64,000 bases of DNA, from contig NZ_JAGRPU010000001.1 in NCBI RefSeq assembly GCF_024606225.1, positions 434,001 to 498,000 of the forward strand. Direction: 5' to 3'. This DNA comes from Endozoicomonas sp. ISHI1. Lineage in GTDB: Bacteria; Pseudomonadota; Gammaproteobacteria; Pseudomonadales; Endozoicomonadaceae. The first letter of the stretch is position 1. Each line of letters starts with the position of its first letter. The translations under genes were made by a program, and so were the position numbers. Below are positions 9,784 to 18,760 of the stretch, piece after piece. Under the pieces are notes generated by a model that saw only the letters and a program-made list of their open reading frames with translations, was not told where the DNA came from and did no database searches.

Positions 9784-10575
9784 TCAGGCGCTTTTGGGTG
9801 CGAACTTTGACTCTAATAACCCCAGTTTCATAGCTTCATGTACTTTTGCCATCAAATCTATTTCTGTCAGGCTGTGTAACTCTGAAAGTGACTCGATAAT
9901 AAAGTAAACCGGCTGAAGAATATCAATCCGATAGGGGGTTCTCAGAGCTGTCATCAGATCAAAGGATAGACGCTCTGGGTCACTGCTTTGCATGGCATAC
10001 ATCGTTTCCCTGAAGCTGGATAGAATACCTCCTCCGTAAATTCGCAGCCCTTTATTTGTCATCACCAGACCAAACTCTACAGTCATCCAATACAGCCTCG
10101 CAAGATAAACTCTTTCTTCTTTGCTGGCCTTCAGTCCCAATTGACCATAGGTCTCAGTGAATTGAGCAAAATCAGGATTCGTCAACAGAGGGCAGTGTCC
10201 GAAAACTTCATGGAAGATATCCGGCTCCTCAAGATAATCCAGCTCTTCACGTGAGCGAATAAAAGTGGCTACCGGAAACTGGCGGTTGGCGAGTAATTCA
10301 AAAAAACGATCAAAAGAGATCAGTGCAGGCACTCTGGCCGCAGACCACCCTGTGGATTCACGTAGTTTTTCAGTGATGTCATTCAACTGAGGGATTTCAT
10401 CAGCAGAAAGGCCGAGAATTTCCAGCCCCCTGATAAACTCAGGGCAGGCTCTGTTTTCGACCGCCCCTATCTGACGTTCATAGAGTATGCGCCAGGTTTC
10501 ATGCTCGCCCGCCGGATACTCAATAAAACCTTGCTCGTCAGGCTTTCGGGCCACATAGTGATTAGGCTTATTCAA
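9784..10575 (-). CDS. phhA: Phenylalanine 4-monooxygenase
   Basis: This enzyme hydroxylates phenylalanine to tyrosine using tetrahydropterin and iron. The 263-residue length fits the bacterial form. Iron ligands are visible as the two histidines of IFHEVFGHCP and the glutamate of MTVEFGL. It lies 124 bp downstream of hpd on the same strand, so the two probably form a phenylalanine/tyrosine degradation unit. No PhhB (pterin dehydratase) gene is adjacent in this window. Confidence 0.95.
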   Translation of the reverse strand: MNKPNHYVARKPDEQGFIEYPAGEHETWRILYERQIGAVENRACPEFIRGLEILGLSADEIPQLNDITEKLRESTGWSAARVPALISFDRFFELLANRQFPVATFIRSREELDYLEEPDIFHEVFGHCPLLTNPDFAQFTETYGQLGLKASKEERVYLARLYWMTVEFGLVMTNKGLRIYGGGILSSFRETMYAMQSSDPERLSFDLMTALRTPYRIDILQPVYFIIESLSELHSLTEIDLMAKVHEAMKLGLLESKFAPKSA

Positions 10576-10654
10576 TATGAAACTCCTTTTACCGTGAAGA
10601 TGCTGGCTCCTTAGTCACTTTCACAGCTTTTAGTAGTCTGCATTTCAAGCTCCT

Positions 10655-10676
10655 GGCTGTCCGAAAATAGACAGCC
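10655..10676 (-). other. Intercistronic hairpin between hpd and phhA
   Basis: A perfect 7-bp inverted repeat (GGCTGTC / GACAGCC, 8-base loop) lies 23 bp after the hpd stop. It has no U-tract on the minus strand, so it looks more like an mRNA-processing or stabilising hairpin than a terminator. Confidence 0.4.
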
Positions 10677-10699
10677 CGGCTGGAGAGACACCAGGAAAA

Positions 10700-11788
10700 T
10701 CATTTTTCCTGTAACACACCTCGACGAATCTGATCCCGCTCCATACTTTCAAACAAAGCTTTAAAGTTACCCTCTCCGAAGCCTTCGTCGCCCTTACGCT
10801 GGATGATCTCAAAGAAGATTGGTCCGATGACAGTTTCGGTAAAAATTTGCAGCAGCAAACCTCCGTCTGAAGTGGGAGCGCCATCCATCAGAATGGCCCT
10901 GGTTCTCAAGTCTTCAACCACTTCCCCGTGCCAAGGCAGACGCTCACCCAGCATTTCGTAGTAGGTGTCAGGTGGAGGTGTTAAGAATTTAACCCCCAAA
11001 CCTCTCATTTTGTCTACCGCTTCATAAATATTTCCGGCTGTCAGTGCGATATGCTGAATGCCCTCCCCCTTATATTGCTCCAGATATTCCTCAATCTGGC
11101 TTTTGTCATCAGAAGATTCATTGATGGGAATTCTGACCTTGCCACAGGGGCTGGTCATGGCCCGGGACTTCAGCCCCGTCAGTTTGCCTTCAATGTCAAA
11201 GTAGCGAATCTCACGGAAATTAAAAAGCGTTTCATAAAAGCCAGCCCACTTATCCATGTTGCCACGGGCCACGTTGTGAGTCAGATGATCCAGTATTTCC
11301 AGTCCGACTTCAGGCGCTTTTGTCGGATCATGAACAAATTCAAAATCGCTGTCATACAGGGTACCCGCCGATCCATAACGATCAACCAGATAGACCAGTG
11401 CGCCGCCAACACCAACAATGCAGGGGACTTCACGACCTTCGACAAAATATTCAGATTGGCCCTGCTCGGCACCCAGACCTAATGCTCGTTCCAGCGCATA
11501 TTCAGCATCCGCCACACGGATACCAAAAGAACAGGCACAGGGGCCATGCTTTTCGTAGAAACCACGACCAAAACTGCTGGCATCACCATTCACCAGAAAA
11601 TGGATATCGCCTTGTTTGTAAAGAGTCACATCCCTTGTTTTATGATGAGCCATTGCCTGAAAACCCAAACTGGAGAAGAACTCATGGAGCACAGCAGGTT
11701 CTGCAGAGGCAAACTCTACAAACTCAAAGCCGTCTGTTCCCATGGGATTGATATCAGATACTTTTGCAGAATGGCCAATACCTTTCAT
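10700..11788 (-). CDS. hpd: 4-hydroxyphenylpyruvate dioxygenase
   Basis: This Fe(II) enzyme converts 4-hydroxyphenylpyruvate to homogentisate in tyrosine catabolism. The 362 residues contain two vicinal-oxygen-chelate domains. Metal ligands are the histidines in LDHLTHNV and GIQHIAL and the glutamate in the C-terminal FFEIIQRKGDEGFGEGNF motif. The start has GAGGG eight bases upstream. It is divergent from an Lrp/AsnC regulator and upstream of phhA. Later homogentisate-pathway genes are not in this window. Confidence 0.96.
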   Translation of the reverse strand: MKGIGHSAKVSDINPMGTDGFEFVEFASAEPAVLHEFFSSLGFQAMAHHKTRDVTLYKQGDIHFLVNGDASSFGRGFYEKHGPCACSFGIRVADAEYALERALGLGAEQGQSEYFVEGREVPCIVGVGGALVYLVDRYGSAGTLYDSDFEFVHDPTKAPEVGLEILDHLTHNVARGNMDKWAGFYETLFNFREIRYFDIEGKLTGLKSRAMTSPCGKVRIPINESSDDKSQIEEYLEQYKGEGIQHIALTAGNIYEAVDKMRGLGVKFLTPPPDTYYEMLGERLPWHGEVVEDLRTRAILMDGAPTSDGGLLLQIFTETVIGPIFFEIIQRKGDEGFGEGNFKALFESMERDQIRRGVLQEK

Positions 11789-11982
11789 AAATTACCCTCA
11801 TTTTTTGGATGAATTCGGGCTAACTGTTCTTTTAAAGTCCGCTATTCTTACTATCGGCCAGCCTTGGCACATAAGAGGTTTATCAGGTTCATCTCAGGTC
11901 ATCAGGCCCCGATCTATGAAAATGACTACAAGGCTTGGTAGAGCTGCATTTTCATAATAGATAGAGTATAAAAGGATGGTCA

Positions 11983-12038
11983 TGCAAAATGGTTGCGACA
12001 TAAGAGCAATAAAACAACATCATGCAATTTGATTGCAT
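11983..12038. promoter_or_regulatory. Paired palindromes, probable Lrp-type operator between hpd and its divergent regulator
   Basis: A perfect inverted repeat ATGCAAT-TTG-ATTGCAT lies at 12022-12038, ending 15 bases before the regulator's start codon. A weaker copy (TGCAA, 5 bases, TTGCG) lies at 11983-11997. Their centres are 40 bp apart, close to four helical turns. Multiple phased sites are typical of Lrp/AsnC octamer binding. The TATAAA at 11967-11972 could be the regulator's -10. Confidence 0.55.
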
Positions 12039-12053
12039 ATCAGGGCCTTGTTC

Positions 12054-12521
12054 ATGATGACTGAATCTTTGGATAAGTACGACGTAAGCCTTCTGGATAG
12101 TCTGCAGAAGGAAGATGGAGTCTCTCTGGCAGACCTGGCTCAAAGGGTGAATCTGTCCAGCTCCCAATGTTCAAGACGCATTAGCCGCCTGAAAAAACTG
12201 GGCTACATCATAAAGCAGGTAGCGCAGTTAAACCCTGAAGCTTTGGGTCTGGATGTCTCCGCTTTCGTCACCGTGACACTGGAAATCCATGACAAACATT
12301 CTGCCGAAAGTTTCCAGACGTCCATTCTTCATATGGATCAGATACTTGAGTGCCACTCGATAACCGGCGATGGCGACTACCTGTTAAAGGTGATGGCGCC
12401 AAACAGCCAGGCCCTGAATGAATTTATCATGAAAGAACTTCTGAGCCTGCCCGGTGTCAGTCATGTCAAGACAGCTCTGGCCCTGGCCTCGGTTAAATCC
12501 ACTACAGCTCTACCTTTGTAA
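12054..12521 (+). CDS. Lrp/AsnC-family transcriptional regulator
   Basis: This 155-residue protein has an N-terminal winged helix (LLDSLQKEDGVSLADLAQRV, then SSSQCSRRISRLKKLGYI) and a C-terminal RAM/AsnC ligand domain with ITGDGDYLLKV. Start ATG 12054 follows AGGG at 12042-12045; the next ATG at 12057 is also possible. Its position, divergent from hpd-phhA with palindromes between, suggests that it senses an aromatic amino acid and regulates that pathway. The effector is inferred. Confidence 0.9.
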   Translation: MMTESLDKYDVSLLDSLQKEDGVSLADLAQRVNLSSSQCSRRISRLKKLGYIIKQVAQLNPEALGLDVSAFVTVTLEIHDKHSAESFQTSILHMDQILECHSITGDGDYLLKVMAPNSQALNEFIMKELLSLPGVSHVKTALALASVKSTTALPL

Positions 12522-12551
12522 AACCAAGGAACAGGGTACTTATAAAAATGC

Positions 12552-13940
12552 TTATTCTGGCTGAACCCGTTCAATATCCTCTTCCGAGATGGTCAGTCCG
12601 GTCTGGGTTTCGATCACTTCCAGCGCATCCTTACCGATATTTTCCAGTCTGTGCTTTAGCTGGCTTTTGATATTGATCGACTCCCCGGGCCCAAGATCAT
12701 GGACCTGACCATCCAAACGAACCCGGGCCTCTCCCTTGAGCACAACCCAGCTCTCAGATCTCAGCTTATGACTGTGCTCGGATAATGATGCCCCCGGGTG
12801 AATGCACAGCTTTCTGACGCAATAGCCTTCATCCACTGACAGGTTTTTGTAATGCCCCCAGGGACGAAAGACTTCTTCCTCTTGCGACAGTGAATCGACC
12901 GGGTCACTCTGGAACTGTTTTGCCAGCTTGCCCACCAGCTGAACATGATCTTCTGAGGCCACCATCACCGCATCGTGGCTGTCAATGATCACCAGATTAT
13001 CAACACCGACTGCTGCTACAGTTCTATGACCGGAGCGGATATAACTATTACTGCACTGCTCAATGATCGCTTTGCCCTCAATGACGTTTCCGGCCTCATC
13101 CGATTCAGAGCAAGCCTGAAGAGCAGTCCAACTGCCGATATCTGACCACCCACAGGCAACAGGAACTACCACCCCCTTTCGGGTATGTTCCATAACGGCA
13201 TAGTCAATGGAACGGGAAGGGCTTCTTGTGTAGGCTTTTTCATCTATTCGAAGGAATTGCAAATCACTATGCAGACGCCTCAGGGCTTCGTGACAGGCTA
13301 CAACGATACCAGGCTCATTACGTTGTAATTCATCCAGATAGGCCTCTGGCTGAAACATAAAAATACCACTGTTCCAGTAATAATCTCCCGATTCCACATA
13401 CTTTCTGGCTGTGTCCAGATCAGGCTTTTCACGAAAACTCTCTATCCGATAGGCATTGCCTTTTCGCCCTCCCCGTTTGATATAGCCGTAGCCTGTGTGA
13501 GGCTCCTCCGCCTCAACACCCAGAGAGACAAGCGCCCCGGTCAGGGCATGTTGTTCAGCGATTTTGAGTGCCTGCTGAAATGCCTTGATATCGAGTATTC
13601 TATGATCCGCAGGTAGCACCAGCAGAGGCTCATTCTTGCCAAGCGCTACTCTCTGCAAGGCGACCAACGCCAGCGCCGGTGCGGTATTTCTGGCCACGGG
13701 CTCAAGAAAGATCGATTCCAGTGGCTGATGGATCTGGCGGCTGTGTTCAAGCACCTTAAAACGATGAGATTCATGACAGATAACAATGGGCTTCTGTTCG
13801 TTCACGCCCTTCAGACGAAGCAGAGTTTCCTGAATCAGAGAATGATCCGAAAGTAACCGCAGAAACTGCTTTGGATGGTCTGTCCGGCTTAAAGGCCACA
13901 GGCGTGTGCCACTGCCCCCTGAAAGAATAACCGGTATCAT
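12552..13940 (-). CDS. manC: Mannose-1-phosphate guanylyltransferase / mannose-6-phosphate isomerase
   Basis: This is a bifunctional enzyme of GDP-mannose synthesis (the AlgA/ManC/CpsB group). The N-terminus has the nucleotidyltransferase signature LSGGSGTRLWPLSR and a later FREKPD motif; the C-terminal cupin has LSEHSHKLRSESWVVLKGEA, the isomerase-like metal site. The 462-residue length is typical. GDP-mannose would feed exopolysaccharide or lipopolysaccharide. No other polysaccharide gene is adjacent, so it appears to stand alone. It converges with the Lrp-type gene. Confidence 0.93.
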   Translation of the reverse strand: MIPVILSGGSGTRLWPLSRTDHPKQFLRLLSDHSLIQETLLRLKGVNEQKPIVICHESHRFKVLEHSRQIHQPLESIFLEPVARNTAPALALVALQRVALGKNEPLLVLPADHRILDIKAFQQALKIAEQHALTGALVSLGVEAEEPHTGYGYIKRGGRKGNAYRIESFREKPDLDTARKYVESGDYYWNSGIFMFQPEAYLDELQRNEPGIVVACHEALRRLHSDLQFLRIDEKAYTRSPSRSIDYAVMEHTRKGVVVPVACGWSDIGSWTALQACSESDEAGNVIEGKAIIEQCSNSYIRSGHRTVAAVGVDNLVIIDSHDAVMVASEDHVQLVGKLAKQFQSDPVDSLSQEEEVFRPWGHYKNLSVDEGYCVRKLCIHPGASLSEHSHKLRSESWVVLKGEARVRLDGQVHDLGPGESINIKSQLKHRLENIGKDALEVIETQTGLTISEEDIERVQPE

Positions 13941-14056
13941 GCGTTGTTCACCTTATACTGCGGGCTTGTCATTCTTGGTTAAGTTTCCCTTGAGGGGTAT
14001 AGTACCGCTCTATACCCGGCTATTAAACAGGGTAACCCGTCCGTTTTTTCTTAAAT

Positions 14057-15541
14057 TTATTGACTCACCTCCCTCCAGGCTTGCACGACAGTTTCCAGAA
14101 CCCAGTCACCCTCAATGCTTTTTCCAGATGCTGCCCACTTTTCCATGTGTGTAAAGACATAATACTGATAGGCAAGTCCCCAGAGGGCTTCTTCAAACTC
14201 CGTCTTGGCATCAATCATTAGCGATAAGAGCTTTTTTGCCTCATCTGGCTCATCACCGATAGCATTCCTGGTATTCCCGATATCAAGAATATCGAAATAA
14301 GTAGAGTCATTGACATTAACAGACTGCCCCTCAAAAAATGGTTTATATCTGACCATTTCTTTCACAAGAAATGAGGCCAAATGTTCAGCTAAATCCATTT
14401 TTATGGACAACCGGTCCATAACTTCTGAATAGTGCGCGAGGAAAAAAGCATTTTCGGGAGATGATGCAGTACCTGTTTGTAATTCCTTCCCCAGCAGCGT
14501 CAGTGAGTTGTAGAATTCATAGCTCAGCTGCTTGATATCATTGGGCAGCGTTGATAACAACAGGATGTGAGCTATATCATGCCAGGCAGCCATAGCCGGG
14601 CCAGCATAGCAATGGTCAGGAGTCAGAAAGGGCTCACTGAGTTTCGGGTGGAAGAGTGCCACTGGGTGCAAGCCATTTTTTCGAAGCTTATAGAGCGCTT
14701 TTATATCAGGCGCACCAAGAAAAAGAACCGGCTGTTCCGGAGACTGTCCGACAGTGTCACGATAGTAGTATATTCGATTAAACTCGGCAATATCCGACCA
14801 GACTTGTGCCATGGTGGGTATTTGCACCAGACTTTTTTCACGGTCGTAGGTAAATGGGGTTAAATTTCTGTCCAAAATCCGAATCCAGGTTAAAACCTCT
14901 GCCGCTGTTTGTGAGCCCGTATGCGGACACCGGCTTACAGATCTTCCTGATTTACGGAAAGCGCTCTGATAGCGCTCATCGAGGGTAACCTCGACCCCCT
15001 GAAAAGAGTCATCACTCACAGAATCAAGCTTGCCTATCGATGCAGAACCAAAATGTGCAGCCGGAAGCAACTGAGTTATCCAGGCATTCAAAAGGTTGTC
15101 AGTGGTGAGTTGATCGGCCAGATGTATATGAATGTAGACCATAAGGTCCAACATTCTGTCCACCAATGCATCATCATTCTTGAATGATGGATTTTCCAAG
15201 GTAGATGCTGGCAATATAAAGTCATTATTGCTGATTTTCTCAACCAGTTGTTCTGCTTCCATCCTTAAAGAATCATCATCAATGATGTCATCACGAAAAA
15301 CCTTCCAGTCTGATGCAGGAACATGACAGAGCAGGTAATACCTTTGATTTTGCTTCAGTCGGTTGAGAAAGTCCGGCTCCTGGTTGAGACAGTTTTCAGG
15401 GGCGGCCACCTCATATAACAAAATCTCCAAACCGAGACTTGCCAGAGGCAGTATGAGTATCACTAAAGTGAGGACGCATACAGCTAAGAAATCATTTTTT
15501 TTAAATCGCCACGTTAAACCTGTCATCCTGTTTATTATCAT
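14057..15541 (-). CDS. Unrecognised membrane-anchored protein, 494 residues
   Basis: I do not recognise this protein. A single hydrophobic helix near residues 15-40 (FLAVCVLTLVILILPLASLG) would anchor a large domain outside the cytoplasm; its cysteines (NCLNQEP, YLLCHVP, RCPHTG, DHCYAG) are compatible with disulfides. The central helix AAWHDIAHILLL has an HDxxH pattern but no further enzyme signature was seen. The start at ATG 15541 has GGAG eight bases upstream; the longer reading begins with GTG inside that site. It stands alone between convergent and divergent neighbours. Confidence 0.7.
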   Translation of the reverse strand: MIINRMTGLTWRFKKNDFLAVCVLTLVILILPLASLGLEILLYEVAAPENCLNQEPDFLNRLKQNQRYYLLCHVPASDWKVFRDDIIDDDSLRMEAEQLVEKISNNDFILPASTLENPSFKNDDALVDRMLDLMVYIHIHLADQLTTDNLLNAWITQLLPAAHFGSASIGKLDSVSDDSFQGVEVTLDERYQSAFRKSGRSVSRCPHTGSQTAAEVLTWIRILDRNLTPFTYDREKSLVQIPTMAQVWSDIAEFNRIYYYRDTVGQSPEQPVLFLGAPDIKALYKLRKNGLHPVALFHPKLSEPFLTPDHCYAGPAMAAWHDIAHILLLSTLPNDIKQLSYEFYNSLTLLGKELQTGTASSPENAFFLAHYSEVMDRLSIKMDLAEHLASFLVKEMVRYKPFFEGQSVNVNDSTYFDILDIGNTRNAIGDEPDEAKKLLSLMIDAKTEFEEALWGLAYQYYVFTHMEKWAASGKSIEGDWVLETVVQAWREVSQ

Positions 15542-15793
15542 GGGTTTTACTCCTTTCACCTTGTTATTCTCAGAGTACTTTTGACTGTTTTCGCTGAGAA
15601 AAGTTCATGTCAGCCCCGGAACCTCAGTGAGAATACTCTGCCCTGCGCGGCAATTGCTCCTGCATTGCTCTGCCTCCTGCATCCATGCAGTCCTGTAGCG
15701 GCAGCAAATCGGGAAAAAAGCGAGTTCGTTATTTTATGACTAGCTTATAGCCTACGTCTGTCTTAATGATTTCAACCCATCCGGAGAACGGTC

Positions 15794-16351
15794 ATGCAAG
15801 AGTACGAAGAAATGATGGGAGAACTGATCGAGCTTGGCATCAATGCCAACCCCATAGCACCCTTTTCCTGCTGCATCCTGGACCCCTGTGGTCAGATTCT
15901 GGTGACTGCTGCTTATGCCCGTCATATCAGCCCTCTCTTCAGCGCTGAAGGCCTCGCCCTTCATGCACTGGCACAAAACTATCATGTCCGACGGAATCAG
16001 GAGCTGATTCTGTTGACCAATGCCGAGCCGGATTGCGCAGCCATGTCAACGATTCTCTGGTGCAATATGCACGATATTAACATCGCCAGAATCGCATACG
16101 GTGCTTCAGGAAACCGTCTCAGAGCACTCTGGGCTTGCACTTTCGGATTCGAAGCCGACGAAATACTCGACCGGGCAGGAAAAGATAATGAATACCGGCC
16201 TGAGCTGATCGGCCCAATACTTGAAGATGACTGCCTTGAAGCGTTTGAAGACGCCAGAGCCCTGTCTGATCAGGGTGATCATCCAGTGTTATCACTGGAT
16301 CTGGACGATTTTTGGATACCAGGAGACTGGATGCTGGAGTTGGAGAGCTAA
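15794..16351 (+). CDS. Cytidine/guanine deaminase-fold protein with degenerate zinc site
   Basis: This 185-residue protein follows the layout of nucleoside deaminases (TadA/GuaD type): the catalytic-helix motif, usually H/C-A-E, appears as SAEGLALHAL, and the second motif, usually EPCPMC, appears as EPDCAAM followed by INIARIAYGAS. The glutamate is kept but the zinc-binding histidine is serine and the cysteine pair is disrupted. It may be a non-catalytic descendant or may have moved its metal ligands. GGAG lies seven bases before ATG 15794. It is divergent from the 494-residue membrane protein; function is unknown. Confidence 0.6.
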   Translation: MQEYEEMMGELIELGINANPIAPFSCCILDPCGQILVTAAYARHISPLFSAEGLALHALAQNYHVRRNQELILLTNAEPDCAAMSTILWCNMHDINIARIAYGASGNRLRALWACTFGFEADEILDRAGKDNEYRPELIGPILEDDCLEAFEDARALSDQGDHPVLSLDLDDFWIPGDWMLELES

Positions 16352-16492
16352 CTGGACAGGGAGCGTCCCTTAATCATTAGTGGGATTGATGGACTCAAAA
16401 CTGGCTAACAAAGCCATTTTTCTCTAATTTTTTATAGTAGGTAAAGGTTTACACAGACTCCCATCCGCCTCTTCATGGAAGATTAAACCGGT

Positions 16493-18718
16493 ATGCGAAT
16501 ACCCAGTTTTGTCAGCTCAGTCTATCACTCCCTGCAAAGCGGGCTTGGCCGCATCTCCGGTTTATGGCGGGGTCATAAGGTCAAGTATCGGCCCGCACAT
16601 AACACGCTCCCAACTGGTCAGCCCTTTTCTGCAAAAACCCTGACGCAATGGCAGGTGACTGCCAAAGGCGAAGGAGAGGATCTACTGCAGCTCCGCCACA
16701 AGCGGCTCAGGCAGGGCGAACTGGATCAATTTGTAGCTTCTCTGGAACAGCATTATTCAGACTTTTATACAGACAAAGATCAGCTACAGAGCAAAGTAGC
16801 CTTTATATTAACCGAGCTTGGAATGGCTTCTGGCCGCGTTAACTCACTGAAACCTTCGGGCTTATTCGCTTCAAAACTGAATGATACAAAGTTGTCTCTG
16901 GTTGATCGCTATCTCGCCTGCCCAGACCCTGTTGAGTTTGGCCGAATCTGGTTGAATGACGGGGGCACACTTGATCAGGGTTTTGTGTTTAACTGTGTTT
17001 ACCCTGCCAGAACAGATGAAGCGCCTCTTTTCACCAACGATGAACTCAGCCAGATGGGTTTTATCCGCCGAGATGGAGACAAAAGTTACAAGCTGGTTCC
17101 AGTCGATATTAAGATGGACCATATCGAGCTGATGGAAAGAACCCTCAGATCTCGTCCAGTTAAGGCACTGGTGGCTGAACAAAAAGGCCTTATGACATTA
17201 CAAAAGCTGGGACACTTCTGTCAGTCCCTTTCTCAACTGGTCGATGACCCCGTGAAGCGTCAGCTTCTTGAACCACTGGATGAAAACAACCTGCCTGACT
17301 TGATTGACCTGACCCTCCAACCCGAAATTCAATACTTCCAGGGACTGGACCAATCCATAGAACGTTTTGTGAGCGCATTACAGACCCGGCAGACTCTGGA
17401 ACAGCAATTGCGAACAGCTGAAGCTGCAAATCCCATTCAGCCAGTTTTGATAAATTGCCTTATCACATTGAGTTCAGCCTCTCTGGATGAAAGCACACAG
17501 AGGATGCTGGCAGGAATGTTGTCCGACATTCAACAACAGCAGTTAACGCAGGAAAGACTTAATCGTTACATCCTGGGACTATTGATTCAGGCGCCCGGGG
17601 AATTGAAAATGCTGAGTCAGTTTTTTTCTCTCACCGCTCAACATCTGGTTAATGTTCAACCTATCCATGCTATTCAGAACACGCCGTGGCAACAAACATT
17701 TCATCAGGACATGGCTTTTATTGTGCAAAGGGTTGAACGATTCAACGATTCTAATGTGCCGTTAAGAAAGCTCCATATTGCGGACATTCCTTCATTGTTG
17801 GCCGATGTGGCTTCAGGAGGTGTGACTTCGGGGGATGCGACCTCAGTAACCGATAGCTTTTCCTACGACAAAGGGCTATCACGTCTGTTTGCTCTCGTTG
17901 ACGAATTACACGATGCCTGTTTAGTGCCCAGTGTTTCATCTGAAACCCGTCAAATGCTCAGAGACCCATCTGAAAAATGGTTGAGCCACATCACAGGAGA
18001 AATGACTAAAAGATTGCCAGAAGCCCTGAAGTACGGTCTTAATGATAAAGGATTCGTTTCTCCGGAATTTCTGGGCATGAGACAAAGCATGCATAAAGAG
18101 TGGCAATTAATTCTGACCAGCATCAACGATTCCGACAAAATGCTCACTCAATTTGAGATGGATCGCCCGAGAACAGACTTTGAATTCAAAGTAGCCAATG
18201 GCAGCAGTAAAAGAAAGGATCAAAGTTACTCTCATGTCGGAAAACCGCTGGAAGTCACTCAACTAATGCGCTTTCTTCGCGACCGGCGCGCTGCCAGCGC
18301 TTTATCAAAACTTTTGACTCAGGCTTTTGCTGCCTACCAGACCAAGCTTGAGAATTATCGCCTACATAAGGTGACCCCCTTTCTGCTGACCCCTATGGGC
18401 AAGGATGCCCGTGATACCATCCGTATTACAGTCACACAATTGCCAGACGGAAACCTTGCCGTTGATTACACAATGATAGCCGGTAAACCCTCCTATTCAT
18501 TGGGAGCAAGAGAAGCCGGGATTATGGGACTGGAAACTTATCAAATTTCCGGCAGATCCATTGTTTCCATGGGACCTCTGAAGCGAGGTAAAGTTGAAGC
18601 AACAGAACCACAAGTCATGGTAAAGTTAGCCACCAGACAAGGACAAATAGACTGGTATGTTGATGAAAATGGGCAACTGCTTCAGATCCCCTGCCCTTAT
18701 TTACCGTCAGAACAATAA
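16493..18718 (+). CDS. Unrecognised large soluble protein, 741 residues
   Basis: No family is recognised. The protein lacks a signal peptide or membrane segment, and its first 50 residues are rich in Ser, Arg and Gly. The middle is helical and glutamine/leucine-rich (for example LEQQLRTAEAANP and SDIQQQQLTQERLNRY), with a more compact-looking C-terminal region from about residue 600 (ITVTQLPDGNLAVDYTMIAG). The Ser/Arg-rich N-terminus and absence of domains would be compatible with a secreted effector, but that is speculation. The ribosome-binding site is weak, so the start is uncertain. Confidence 0.6.
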   Translation: MRIPSFVSSVYHSLQSGLGRISGLWRGHKVKYRPAHNTLPTGQPFSAKTLTQWQVTAKGEGEDLLQLRHKRLRQGELDQFVASLEQHYSDFYTDKDQLQSKVAFILTELGMASGRVNSLKPSGLFASKLNDTKLSLVDRYLACPDPVEFGRIWLNDGGTLDQGFVFNCVYPARTDEAPLFTNDELSQMGFIRRDGDKSYKLVPVDIKMDHIELMERTLRSRPVKALVAEQKGLMTLQKLGHFCQSLSQLVDDPVKRQLLEPLDENNLPDLIDLTLQPEIQYFQGLDQSIERFVSALQTRQTLEQQLRTAEAANPIQPVLINCLITLSSASLDESTQRMLAGMLSDIQQQQLTQERLNRYILGLLIQAPGELKMLSQFFSLTAQHLVNVQPIHAIQNTPWQQTFHQDMAFIVQRVERFNDSNVPLRKLHIADIPSLLADVASGGVTSGDATSVTDSFSYDKGLSRLFALVDELHDACLVPSVSSETRQMLRDPSEKWLSHITGEMTKRLPEALKYGLNDKGFVSPEFLGMRQSMHKEWQLILTSINDSDKMLTQFEMDRPRTDFEFKVANGSSKRKDQSYSHVGKPLEVTQLMRFLRDRRAASALSKLLTQAFAAYQTKLENYRLHKVTPFLLTPMGKDARDTIRITVTQLPDGNLAVDYTMIAGKPSYSLGAREAGIMGLETYQISGRSIVSMGPLKRGKVEATEPQVMVKLATRQGQIDWYVDENGQLLQIPCPYLPSEQ

Positions 18719-18760
18719 GCCATCAATAACATCAAATTCTGTCAACCAAGGATGCCTTCT

